Positions 26,588-35,753 of a DNA stretch of 64,000 nucleotides are shown here, piece after piece. Numbering within the stretch: the stretch's first letter is position 1; each line of letters starts with the position of its first letter. The translations under genes were made by a program, and so were the position numbers. The notes beneath the pieces were generated by a model. That model did no database searches and was not told where the DNA came from. It saw nothing but the letters and a program-made list of their open reading frames with translations. The stretch is from UBA1227 sp045642705 (GTDB taxonomy: Bacteria > Bacillota > Clostridia > Oscillospirales > Acutalibacteraceae): NCBI GenBank assembly GCA_045642705.1, contig JAZUJK010000004.1, positions 106,926-170,925 on the forward strand, in the 5' to 3' direction.

Positions 26588-26619
26588 ACCCGCTCGAGAT
26601 GCCTCGAGCGGGTATTTTG
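26588..26619 (+). terminator. rho-independent terminator after the second lipase gene
   Basis: ACCCGCTCGAG pairs perfectly with CTCGAGCGGGT across ATGC, followed by ATTTTGTT. Confidence 0.85.
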
Positions 26620-26633
26620 TTACCCTTTTGTTA

Positions 26634-26662
26634 TTGTAACCAATTTAAAAATATGTTAAAAT
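26634..26662 (+). promoter_or_regulatory. candidate promoter for miaB-ylbF-mutSL
   Basis: TTGTAA at 26634 and TAAAAT at 26657 have a 17-bp spacer in an AT-rich gap. They follow the lipase terminator and precede the miaB ribosome site. Confidence 0.5.
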
Positions 26663-26717
26663 AATTTGTCTAATTATATTTATTTTATTAATTAATTATA
26701 TATAGGAGGGAAATCTG

Positions 26718-28121
26718 TTGGCGACGTCTTTCGTATCGGCTGAGGAACTCAGCAGACAATTTGATTTTATGCTAAAAGTGAAGACGTTGCTATCTGACAG
26801 GCTGGGTAGGGCGCCGGTGGCGTACACGCACACGTATGGCTGCCAAGGCAATGTTGCCGAGGGCGAGCGAATTGACGGCATGCTCCAGCAGATGGGTTAT
26901 CTGTTTACAGATGATCCGAGTAAAGCAGATTTCATTCTATTTAATACATGCGCAGTGAGGGAGCATGCCGAGGACCGCGTGTTCGGAAACATCGGCGCCC
27001 TCAAGAAATACAAGGAGAGTAATCCAAACCTCCTGATATGTGTATGCGGTTGTATGGTGCAACAGGAACATGTTGCGAAGAGACTGAAACGAAGTTTCCC
27101 ATATGTTGATATTGTCTTTGGCACGCATTCGATTCATACATTCCCTGAGCACCTATATCGAGCATTGACTGAGGAGGGACGAGTGTTCTCAGTTCCACAG
27201 TCGGATGGATTAATCTTTGAGGGCGTACCATCTAAGCACACCAACAACCTCAAAGCATTCCTGCCGATATCATATGGCTGTAACAATTTCTGCACATACT
27301 GCGTAGTGCCACTTGTCAAGGGACGCGAGCGTAGCAGACGATATGAGGACATAGTAGCAGACGCTCGAGACCTCGTGGCACAAGGTTACAAGGAGATTAT
27401 GCTAATAGGCCAGAATGTCAATTCATATGGCAATGACTTTGGTGAGAAAAATTTATTCTCCAAACTTCTCCTTGAAATCGATTCGATACCTGGCGATTTC
27501 ATAATTAGATTTATGACATCTCATCCTAAGGATTGTTCATTTGAACTCATCGATACGATGGCTAAATGTAACAAGGTTGAACATCATATACATCTTCCGT
27601 TCCAGTCGGGAAATGATAGGGTGCTCCGTGAGATGAACAGGCATTATGACAGAGCGCACTACATAGAGATTGCAAAGTATGCCAAGGAAAAGATACCAGA
27701 CATTGCAATAACATCGGATGTCATAGTAGGTTTTCCTGGTGAGACACGCGAGGAGTTCCTCGATACGATATCTCTAATTAGAGAAGTTGAATTCTCATCG
27801 CTCTATATATTCATCTATTCGCCGAGGGTTGGCACCAAAGCAGCAGAGATGGAAGATAATATTTCGGCAGAAGAGAAATCGGCATGGTTTGCAGAACTGT
27901 CCAAGGCTCAGGAGGAGGTCGCATTTGAGAGATCTCAGAAAATGAAGGACCGCACATATCGAGCACTTATCGAGGGCAGGAATAAGGCTGGCCGACTAAA
28001 CGGCCGAACAAGTCAAAATATCATGATTGAATTTGACGGTGGGGATGAGCTGATAGGTTCGTTCCAAAATATCAAGGTGACAGAGCCTCTTACTTGGATA
28101 CTCAAGGGAGAGTTAGCTTAA
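26718..28121 (+). CDS. miaB: tRNA-2-methylthio-N6-dimethylallyladenosine synthase
   Basis: This is a 467-residue methylthiotransferase with the order UPF0004, radical SAM, TRAM. The N-terminal cluster cysteines are in THTYGCQGN, NTCAVREHAE and VCGCMVQQ. The radical SAM cysteines are in GCNNFCTYCVVP, followed by GRERSR. It adds a methylthio group to i6A37 of tRNA. A TTG start at 26718 follows AGGAGGG; its codon use is noticeably richer in CGA/GCC than neighbours such as the lipase. Its position before ylbF and mutS is typical of Clostridia. Confidence 0.93.
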   Translation: MATSFVSAEELSRQFDFMLKVKTLLSDRLGRAPVAYTHTYGCQGNVAEGERIDGMLQQMGYLFTDDPSKADFILFNTCAVREHAEDRVFGNIGALKKYKESNPNLLICVCGCMVQQEHVAKRLKRSFPYVDIVFGTHSIHTFPEHLYRALTEEGRVFSVPQSDGLIFEGVPSKHTNNLKAFLPISYGCNNFCTYCVVPLVKGRERSRRYEDIVADARDLVAQGYKEIMLIGQNVNSYGNDFGEKNLFSKLLLEIDSIPGDFIIRFMTSHPKDCSFELIDTMAKCNKVEHHIHLPFQSGNDRVLREMNRHYDRAHYIEIAKYAKEKIPDIAITSDVIVGFPGETREEFLDTISLIREVEFSSLYIFIYSPRVGTKAAEMEDNISAEEKSAWFAELSKAQEEVAFERSQKMKDRTYRALIEGRNKAGRLNGRTSQNIMIEFDGGDELIGSFQNIKVTEPLTWILKGELA

Positions 28122-28154
28122 AATAAAAATTATTTTTAGAAGGAGATCATAAAC

Positions 28155-28565
28155 ATGGACGTAATTGAACTTACAAGACAGCTTGGCGCTGCAATTCAGG
28201 AGGACGAAAGATATAAGAAGTTTGTTGCTGCAAGAGTAGCATCTGAGAACGATCCTGAGATCATGGACAAGACAAAGAAGATCGATGAGATCAGAGCAGA
28301 GTATCAGGCAGCAGCTATGGATCCAAATCCTGATGACGCTATCATGGCTAAACTCGACAAAGACTTCCAGGATGTATATGCATCACTTATGGCATCTGAC
28401 AAGATGGCTGAGTTCCAGGAAGCAAGCGAGGATATCAACGGTCTCATGAACTACATCATGCAGATTCTTTACCTCTGCGTAAACGGCGAGGATCCTGCAA
28501 CATGTGAGCCAGAGGAAGAGGAGCATGATTGCGGTGGCGAGTGCAGCCATTGCTCAGGTTGCTAA
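28155..28565 (+). CDS. YlbF/YmcA-family protein with Cys-rich tail
   Basis: This 136-residue helical protein of the YlbF family (core VIELTRQLGAAIQEDERYK...) belongs to a group that forms the Y-complex with YmcA and YaaT and modulates RNase Y in Bacillus. The C terminus is acidic and ends HDCGGECSHCSGC with four closely spaced Cys. This fits the reported 4Fe-4S cluster on the Bacillus complex. It sits between miaB and mutS, its normal place in Clostridia. Function in this organism is inferred. Confidence 0.82.
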   Translation: MDVIELTRQLGAAIQEDERYKKFVAARVASENDPEIMDKTKKIDEIRAEYQAAAMDPNPDDAIMAKLDKDFQDVYASLMASDKMAEFQEASEDINGLMNYIMQILYLCVNGEDPATCEPEEEEHDCGGECSHCSGC

Positions 28566-28602
28566 TCACTGACAAAATTTTGAGAAGTTAGGAGGCGATA
28601 AA

Positions 28603-31206
28603 ATGGCTGAATATACTCCGATGATGCAACAGTATCTTGCGACTAAGGAACAATATCAAAATGAAATACTATTTTATCGTCTTGGTGACTTCTATGAGAT
28701 GTTCTTCCAAGATGCTGAAATAGCATCGAGGGAACTCGACCTTGTTCTAACCGGCAAGGACTGTGGCCAGGATGAGCGCGCCCCAATGTGCGGCGTGCCA
28801 TTCCATGCCGCTGATTCATATATTGCACGCCTTGTTGCCAAGGGCTACAAGGTAGCAATATGCGAGCAGCTGGAGAATCCGGCCGAGGCCAAGGGCATAG
28901 TAAAGCGTGGCGTAATAAGAATAGTTACACCAGGCACGGTAATTGAATCCGCTATGCTTGACGAGTCAAGAAACAATTATCTCTGCTCAGTATGTCTTAT
29001 GGACCACGATGTGGGACTCTGTTTTATTGACGTATCAACAGGCTCAGTATTCTGCACAACAGTTTCTGCTGACTTTGGCGGCGCTGATGTATTAAATGAG
29101 ATGGGACGCTTCGCACCTACAGAAGTAATTGCGAATGATGCGGCAGCATCTGTTCCAGGTCTCATGGAATATGAGAAGCGCGTTGAGACCGTCAAGATTG
29201 ATTTTATGGAGTCACGCTTCAATCCAGCTATTGCTGAGGAGACAATCGTAAAGCATTTTGGCAAATCGATTGATGAAATTGGTGCGAGCACCAAAGTGGC
29301 AGTTACAGCTCTCGGCGCTGCGCTCTCATATCTATATGAGATGCAAAAGACCGAGCTCGCTAACATCCGCTCTGTCAACTATTACACGGATGAGAAATTT
29401 ATGCGCCTTGATTTTGCTGCGCGCAGAAATCTCGAACTCGTCGAGACAATGAGAAACCGCGACAAGCGCGGTTCACTCCTCTGGGTGCTCGACAAGACAA
29501 GAACAGCTATGGGCAAGAGATTGCTTCGTACATATCTCGAGCAACCACTTGTCAGCACAGCTGCAATTATAAGAAGACAGAATGCAGTCGCATTCTTAAT
29601 TGACAATATGCGTGTCCGTGATGAGATTGCATCACTTATGACCAATGTCCATGATATGGAACGACTTATCACACGTATCTCTTATGGCACTGCCAATGCA
29701 AGAGAACTTCGTTCCCTCTATGAGACATTGTCACTTCTCCAACCGATTAAGGAGCAACTATCAGGTCACACAACCGAGTTGCTGTCCAACATCGAGCGGG
29801 ATATAGATCCGATGCAGGACATCTTGGCCCTCATAGATTCCGCCATTGCGGATGATCCACCTTTCTCTGTGAGAGAAGGCGGAATGATACGCGATGGATA
29901 TAATGAGGAACTGGATTCGCTTCGCGAAATACTAAATGGTGGCAAAGGCTATCTTGCTAAGATTGAAGCGGACGAACAGGAACGCACAGGAATCAAGAAA
30001 CTTAAAATCGGATATAACCGAGTATTCGGATATTATATTGAGGTCCTAAATGCATATAAGGACCAGGTGCCTGAGAACTATATAAGAAAACAGACTCTTG
30101 CATCTTGCGAGAGATATATTACTGAGGAACTAAAAGAACTTGAGTCCAAAGTATTAGGTGCCCAAGAGCGTATTACGAGACTTGAGTATGAACTCTTCTC
30201 AACAGTTCGTGACAGTGTCGCAGGTGAACTGGATAGAGTTCAGAGAACAGCAAATGCAATTTCAGCTCTCGATGTTTTATGCTCATTTGCAAAAGTATCA
30301 AGCGATAACAACTATATCTGTCCTATGATTTGTGAGGATGGAGTGATAGATATCAAGGATGGTAGACATCCGGTTGTTGAGAAGATGCTTGATACACCAT
30401 TTGTGCCAAATGATACATTGCTTGATAAGGGCGAGAATCTTGCGGCACTTATCACTGGACCTAATATGGCAGGTAAGTCAACATATATGCGTCAGGTTGC
30501 CCTTATTGTTATCATGGCGCAAATCGGTTGCTTCGTACCTGCATCTGCTGCTCGCATCACTGTATGCGACAGCATATTCACAAGAGTCGGTGCCTCTGAT
30601 GACCTTGCGGCAGGTCAGTCGACATTTATGGTCGAGATGAATGAGGTCGCAAGCATTTTGAAAAATGCGACAAGTGACAGCCTTATCATTCTCGACGAGA
30701 TAGGACGAGGCACATCGACATTTGATGGTATGAGTATTGCGAGAGCAGTGCTCGAATATGTATGTAGCAAGAAGATTGGTGCTAAGACTCTCTTTGCAAC
30801 TCATTATCATGAACTGACAGAGATGGAAGAGGAGATTCCATGCATCAAGAATTACAATATTGCATGTAAGAAACGTGGCGACGATATAATTTTCCTTCGT
30901 CGCATTGTACGTGGCCCTGCTGATGGCAGCTATGGTATAGAGGTTGCGAAACTCGCCGGCGTACCAAATGTTGTCGTAAAGCGTGCGCGTGAGGTCCTCG
31001 ACAAGATGGTGGCGGAGGGACCAACTGTTCCATCGCAGATTGTCATAAGACCTGATGATACAGATGGCGAGAGCCAGATATCATTTGCTAGCAATGCAGA
31101 GACTCAGATTGTTGATGAGTTGCGCGCACTCGATGTAAATACATTGACTCCAATCGAGGCTATGCAATATTTATATGACCTTGTTAAGAAGGCCAAGGAG
31201 TCATAA
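28603..31206 (+). CDS. mutS: DNA mismatch recognition ATPase MutS
   Basis: This is an 867-residue MutS1. The N-terminal mismatch-binding motif FYRLGDFYEMF contains the Phe and Glu that contact mispairs. The ABC-type ATPase has GPNMAGKSTYMRQ, the signature GQSTFMVEM, Walker B LIILDEIGRGTSTFDG and the switch FATHYHEL. It starts after AGGAGGCG and precedes mutL by 30 bp. Confidence 0.97.
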   Translation: MAEYTPMMQQYLATKEQYQNEILFYRLGDFYEMFFQDAEIASRELDLVLTGKDCGQDERAPMCGVPFHAADSYIARLVAKGYKVAICEQLENPAEAKGIVKRGVIRIVTPGTVIESAMLDESRNNYLCSVCLMDHDVGLCFIDVSTGSVFCTTVSADFGGADVLNEMGRFAPTEVIANDAAASVPGLMEYEKRVETVKIDFMESRFNPAIAEETIVKHFGKSIDEIGASTKVAVTALGAALSYLYEMQKTELANIRSVNYYTDEKFMRLDFAARRNLELVETMRNRDKRGSLLWVLDKTRTAMGKRLLRTYLEQPLVSTAAIIRRQNAVAFLIDNMRVRDEIASLMTNVHDMERLITRISYGTANARELRSLYETLSLLQPIKEQLSGHTTELLSNIERDIDPMQDILALIDSAIADDPPFSVREGGMIRDGYNEELDSLREILNGGKGYLAKIEADEQERTGIKKLKIGYNRVFGYYIEVLNAYKDQVPENYIRKQTLASCERYITEELKELESKVLGAQERITRLEYELFSTVRDSVAGELDRVQRTANAISALDVLCSFAKVSSDNNYICPMICEDGVIDIKDGRHPVVEKMLDTPFVPNDTLLDKGENLAALITGPNMAGKSTYMRQVALIVIMAQIGCFVPASAARITVCDSIFTRVGASDDLAAGQSTFMVEMNEVASILKNATSDSLIILDEIGRGTSTFDGMSIARAVLEYVCSKKIGAKTLFATHYHELTEMEEEIPCIKNYNIACKKRGDDIIFLRRIVRGPADGSYGIEVAKLAGVPNVVVKRAREVLDKMVAEGPTVPSQIVIRPDDTDGESQISFASNAETQIVDELRALDVNTLTPIEAMQYLYDLVKKAKES

Positions 31207-31236
31207 GTGACTTAACTTATTTGGGGAGGTGAGCAC

Positions 31237-33048
31237 ATGTCGAGAATTAATATACTACCAAAACATATGGCAGACTTAATAGCTGCCGGTGAGGTTGTAG
31301 AGAGACCTGCATCAGTCGTAAAAGAACTGATGGAGAATTCAATTGACGCAGGTGCCACTTCCTTGACAGTTGAGATAAAGCATGGCGGCATCACTTATAT
31401 TCGAATCACAGATAATGGTCATGGAATCTTGCGCGATGATATAAGAAATGCATTTAAGAGCCATGCAACAAGCAAGATAAAATCCGAGGAGGATTTGCTT
31501 GCAATTGGAACCCTCGGCTTTAGAGGCGAAGCGCTCGCATCTATCGCTGCGGTATCCAAGGTTGATGTACTGACACGTTGTGACGGTGAGGATATCGGAA
31601 CAGTATATAAAATTGAGGGCTCAGAAGAAGTTCTCCTTGATGACGCTGGCTGCCCACTTGGAACAACCATCGTTGTAAAAGATATTTTTTATAACACACC
31701 TGCAAGAATGAAATTCTTGAAGAAGGATGTGACAGAGGGTAACAGTGTTGCCGGTGTGGTTGATAGAATTGCATTGTCTCATCCTGAGGTGTCAATAAGA
31801 TTTATTCGCGATGACAAGCAACAGCTTGTAACATCTGGAAATGGCAAGCTCGGCGACACAATCTATTCAGTATTTGGCAAGGACTTTGCAGCAACACTGA
31901 TTCCTGCAAATTATGAAATGGATGGAATAAGTGTTTCGGGTTATGTATCGCTTCCAACCGCATCACGTGCAAACCGATCTATGCAATTCTTCTTCCTCAA
32001 CGGAAGACTTGTTAAGAGCATGACAGCACTTGCTGCACTTGAGCAGGCTTATAAGAACTCAATCATGGTTGGAAAATTCCCATCATGCGTTCTTAACATA
32101 AATGCGCCACTTGGTAGCGTGGATGTAAATGTACATCCAGCCAAGACAGAGGTACGTTTTGCAAATGAAAAGCCAATCTTTGATGCCATTTATTATGCGG
32201 CACGTGGCGCGATAGAAGAGGGCGACAAGCCGAACAAGCTTGATCTCGCTAAAATCAATTTGCAGAGAGAAAAGCAGAATCCATTTGCAAGTGAGGCTCG
32301 CAAGGCATATACGCAGACCTCTTTGCCACAGAAGAATCCAAACTTCTTTGCCACATCTCTTCCTACAGAAGAGAAGAAAGAGGAGAAGCCAGTAAAGCGA
32401 GAGGCTCCTCCAGTACCATATGAGAGAAAGCCACAGGCACAGCCTGTAGCCAAATCAGCACCAGAGCCTCAGCCAGTTAGTCTTAACTATCGAGTGATTG
32501 GAGAAGCTTTCGCGACTTATATCATAGTTGAGATGGATGGCAAGATCTTGCTGATAGATAAGCATGCGGCACATGAGCGCATGCTCTATGAACAGCTCAA
32601 GGCAAATGCTGAGGATGTCAAGTCTCAGGTGCTCCTCGCACCAATGACTATAACTCTATCCAAGGAGGAGTATTCCGCAATACTTTCCAATTTGGAAGTT
32701 TTAAATCAAGCTGGTTTTGATATAGATGACTTTGGAACGGGCACGATTTTAGTGCGCTCAGTTCCAGTGATGCTGATTGATGACGATGTAAAGGCATTGA
32801 TAGAGGAGATGGCAGGATATCTGCTTTCTTCCCAGAGCCCAATACCAGAAAAACTTGATTGGATATATCACAATACAGCATGTAGGGCAGCAATCAAGGG
32901 TGGAGATAAGACAACTGAATATGAACTTGATAAGTTCGTTTTAAAGTTGCTTCAGAATCCTGATATCAGATATTGCCCACATGGTAGACCAGTTCTTATT
33001 GAGATGAGCCAGGCTGACCTTGAGAAGCAGTTTGGCAGAATCGTTTAG
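31237..33048 (+). CDS. mutL: DNA mismatch repair protein MutL with endonuclease motif
   Basis: This 603-residue protein has a GHKL ATPase domain (ELMENSIDAGA, ITDNGHGI, GFRGEAL) and a C-terminal dimerisation/nuclease domain. DKHAAHERMLYE matches the metal-dependent nicking endonuclease motif of MutL from bacteria lacking MutH. CPHGRP supplies the later zinc-binding segment. A Pro/Gln/Lys-rich linker lies between about residues 360 and 410. It abuts glnN with a 9-bp gap. Confidence 0.96.
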   Translation: MSRINILPKHMADLIAAGEVVERPASVVKELMENSIDAGATSLTVEIKHGGITYIRITDNGHGILRDDIRNAFKSHATSKIKSEEDLLAIGTLGFRGEALASIAAVSKVDVLTRCDGEDIGTVYKIEGSEEVLLDDAGCPLGTTIVVKDIFYNTPARMKFLKKDVTEGNSVAGVVDRIALSHPEVSIRFIRDDKQQLVTSGNGKLGDTIYSVFGKDFAATLIPANYEMDGISVSGYVSLPTASRANRSMQFFFLNGRLVKSMTALAALEQAYKNSIMVGKFPSCVLNINAPLGSVDVNVHPAKTEVRFANEKPIFDAIYYAARGAIEEGDKPNKLDLAKINLQREKQNPFASEARKAYTQTSLPQKNPNFFATSLPTEEKKEEKPVKREAPPVPYERKPQAQPVAKSAPEPQPVSLNYRVIGEAFATYIIVEMDGKILLIDKHAAHERMLYEQLKANAEDVKSQVLLAPMTITLSKEEYSAILSNLEVLNQAGFDIDDFGTGTILVRSVPVMLIDDDVKALIEEMAGYLLSSQSPIPEKLDWIYHNTACRAAIKGGDKTTEYELDKFVLKLLQNPDIRYCPHGRPVLIEMSQADLEKQFGRIV

Positions 33049-33057
33049 GAGGTATAT

Positions 33058-35160
33058 ATGAGCACAAATAATGTTCCTGAAATGTTTGGAAGTCTTGTGT
33101 TTAACGAAGATGTTATGCATGAGCGCCTTCCAAAGGAAACATATGATGCACTAAAAAACTGCATTGAAGAAAATAAGCCACTCCCATTTGAGGTGGCTCA
33201 ATCAGTTGCATCTAGTATGAAGACATGGGCTGTTGCAAAAGGGGCTACCCATTTCACTCATTGGTTCCAACCAATGACTGGCATCACTGCCGAAAAGCAC
33301 GACAGTTTTATCAAACCTGTCGGTGAAGGCAGAATAATTATGGACTTCTCAGGAAAGGAACTTATAAGATCTGAACCTGATGCGTCCTCATTCCCAAGTG
33401 GAGGACTTCGTGCAACATTTGAGGCACGAGGCTATACAGCATGGGATCCAACCTCTTATGCCTTTATCAAGGATAAGACACTTTGCATACCTTCCATCTT
33501 TTGCTCATATGGTGGACAGGTACTTGATAAGAAGACACCTCTTCTTCGCTCACTCCAAGCTCTCAATAAGCAATCACTAAGAGTACTCAATCTTCTCGGC
33601 AATCCAACTGGGGCTACACATGTTAGCGCCTATGTTGGTGGCGAGCAAGAATATTTCCTAATTGATAGGGAATTATATAACAAGCGTCCTGACCTCCGAC
33701 TTACTGGACGCACACTTATCGGTGCAATGCCACCTAAGGGCCAAGAGATGGAAGACCATTATTTTGGCACAATCAAGCCACGCGTTAAGGCATTTATGGA
33801 TGACCTTGATCGCGAGCTATGGAAACTTGGCATTTATGCCAAGACGGAGCACAATGAGGCGGCTCCAGCTCAGCATGAGCTTGCGCCTATTTACTCCGAG
33901 GCTAATACAGCAATTGATCAGAACCAACTCACAATGGAAATCATGAAGACAGTTGCGATAAGGCACAATCTCGCATGTCTTATTCATGAGAAACCATTTG
34001 CAGGAGTAAATGGCTCTGGTAAACATAATAACTGGTCAGTTGTTACCAACACGGGTGTGAATTTGTTCGACCCAGGTAAGACTCCAGCAGAGAATCTTCA
34101 ATTTCTTATTTTCCTTGCAGCAGTAATCAAGGGTACAGATGAATATCAAGACTTGATACGTGTTGCAGTTGCATCGCCATCAAACGATCACCGTCTTGGT
34201 GGATGCGAAGCACCACCAGCTATCGTTTCCCTCTATCTGGGCGACGAGCTCGGAGCGGTTGCCGATGCGATAGAGAATGATGAGGAATTTGAAGCTCACG
34301 AGAAGATGGTTATGAAGTCCGGTGTAAAAGTTATCCCTCGTTTCGATAAGGATACATCGGATAGAAACCGAACTTCACCGTTCGCTTTCACCGGCAACAA
34401 GTTTGAACTCCGACTCGTCGGTTCCTCGGCATCACTTTCCGATGCCAATGTGGTGCTCAATACTATGCTTGCCGAGGAACTCTGTGGCTTCGCCGACATC
34501 CTCGAGAATTCGACTGATGTCGAAGAGGCAGCGAATAAGCTTGTTTCAGACACACTTAAGGAGCATGGTAGAATTATTTTCAACGGAAATAATTATGCTG
34601 ATGAGTGGGTGGCTGAAGCAAAGCGCAGAGGATTACTTAATTTGCGCACAACAGCAGATGCAGTTCCATCATATCTCGAAGAAAAGAATATTGAACTCTT
34701 TAAGAAACATAAAATCTATACAGAGGAAGAACTTGCATCTCACTATGAAATCAGCCTAGAGAATTATTGCAAGGTAATTCATATTGAGGCACTTACCATG
34801 ATTGATATGGTGAAACGAAATATCTATCCAGCGGTATGTAAGTACATGGGAGATATTGCAGATACAATTGCCAAGAAGAAAGAAGTGTCTAGCAAGGTTT
34901 CATATTTTATGGAATCGGAACTTCTTGGTAGTCTCTCAACTATTTCGGAGAAACTATATAAGGCTTGTAGGAGACTAGAAAAGAATATCCTTAGTGCAGA
35001 GGATAATGATGATATAGCCAAGGCATCTTGCTACTATCGCGATATCATCTCTGAGGATATGGGCGAAGTTCGAGGGCTTGTTGATGAACTTGAAAAATTG
35101 ACAGCCGCGGATTATTGGCCATTCCCGACATATACTGAACTACTCTACAGCGTAGTTTAA
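33058..35160 (+). CDS. glnN: glutamine synthetase type III (GSIII)
   Basis: This is a 700-residue glutamine synthetase of the long GSIII class, nearly twice the length of GSI. Family features include FTHWFQPMTG, the FPSGGLRATFEARGYTAWDP segment, KTEHNEAAPAQHELAP and GVNGSGKHNNWSV. It assimilates ammonium into glutamine with ATP. It follows mutL with AGGAGG before the ATG and precedes a preQ1 riboswitch. No nitrogen regulator is adjacent. Confidence 0.95.
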   Translation: MSTNNVPEMFGSLVFNEDVMHERLPKETYDALKNCIEENKPLPFEVAQSVASSMKTWAVAKGATHFTHWFQPMTGITAEKHDSFIKPVGEGRIIMDFSGKELIRSEPDASSFPSGGLRATFEARGYTAWDPTSYAFIKDKTLCIPSIFCSYGGQVLDKKTPLLRSLQALNKQSLRVLNLLGNPTGATHVSAYVGGEQEYFLIDRELYNKRPDLRLTGRTLIGAMPPKGQEMEDHYFGTIKPRVKAFMDDLDRELWKLGIYAKTEHNEAAPAQHELAPIYSEANTAIDQNQLTMEIMKTVAIRHNLACLIHEKPFAGVNGSGKHNNWSVVTNTGVNLFDPGKTPAENLQFLIFLAAVIKGTDEYQDLIRVAVASPSNDHRLGGCEAPPAIVSLYLGDELGAVADAIENDEEFEAHEKMVMKSGVKVIPRFDKDTSDRNRTSPFAFTGNKFELRLVGSSASLSDANVVLNTMLAEELCGFADILENSTDVEEAANKLVSDTLKEHGRIIFNGNNYADEWVAEAKRRGLLNLRTTADAVPSYLEEKNIELFKKHKIYTEEELASHYEISLENYCKVIHIEALTMIDMVKRNIYPAVCKYMGDIADTIAKKKEVSSKVSYFMESELLGSLSTISEKLYKACRRLEKNILSAEDNDDIAKASCYYRDIISEDMGEVRGLVDELEKLTAADYWPFPTYTELLYSVV

Positions 35161-35165
35161 TTGCA

Positions 35166-35207
35166 CAGTCAGTTCGAAACCATCCTGACTCTAAATAAAA
35201 CTAAGGA
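35166..35207 (+). promoter_or_regulatory. preQ1-I riboswitch, translational type
   Basis: The stem CAGTCAG/CTGACT (one extra C at the 5' side) encloses loop TTCGAAACCATC and is followed by the A-rich tail CTAAATAAAACTAAGGA. Stem, 12-nt loop and ACTAAGG tail match the preQ1-I aptamer plan. The tail contains the ribosome site for the queT ATG at 35217, so ligand binding should shut off translation. The downstream gene product supports the call. Confidence 0.83.
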
Positions 35208-35216
35208 CGTGTAACA

Positions 35217-35753
35217 ATGAAAAAATTAACATCGCTTGAGAAAAATGTCTATTTGGCCGAAGCGGGGCTAATTGCAGCGATATATGTGATAGTAAGCCTT
35301 TTGACATCCGTTATTGGAATGACCTATGGTCCAGTGCAATTTAGACTTGCAGAATGTCTCTATATTCTATTTCTCAGTACGCCAGCTATGGTGCCTGGCG
35401 TAACACTCGGCTGTATCATAACAAACTTTATGAGCCCATATGGGGCGATTGATATAGCAATTGGTGGACTCGCGTCTCTACTTGCTGGCTTTTTAGCCTA
35501 CAAGTTTAGAAACAAGAAAGTGAAAAACATACCACTCATATCAATGATTTTCCCAGTCGTGGTCAATTCACTTCTGGTTGGTGCAGAGATAGCACTTATG
35601 CAATCGGATATTGATGTCTCATTGATACTGTTTTTAAAAACGGTTGCGGAAGTCGCGGTGAGTGAGGTTGTTTCGATGGCACTTGGATATTTTCTCTATA
35701 CAGCGATAGATATGAAAAAAATACTCAGAAAGGATAAGTCAGATGTCAACTAA
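35217..35753 (+). CDS. queT: QueT-family queuosine precursor ECF transporter component
   Basis: This 178-residue membrane protein of the QueT family (S component of an energy-coupling-factor importer) has about five hydrophobic spans. FRLAECLYILFL and GCIITNFMSPYGAIDIAIGG are typical segments. It imports preQ0/preQ1-type precursors with a shared ECF ATPase/T module encoded elsewhere. The preQ1-I aptamer immediately upstream independently supports the substrate. The 3' end overlaps the deacetylase gene by 11 bp. Confidence 0.9.
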   Translation: MKKLTSLEKNVYLAEAGLIAAIYVIVSLLTSVIGMTYGPVQFRLAECLYILFLSTPAMVPGVTLGCIITNFMSPYGAIDIAIGGLASLLAGFLAYKFRNKKVKNIPLISMIFPVVVNSLLVGAEIALMQSDIDVSLILFLKTVAEVAVSEVVSMALGYFLYTAIDMKKILRKDKSDVN

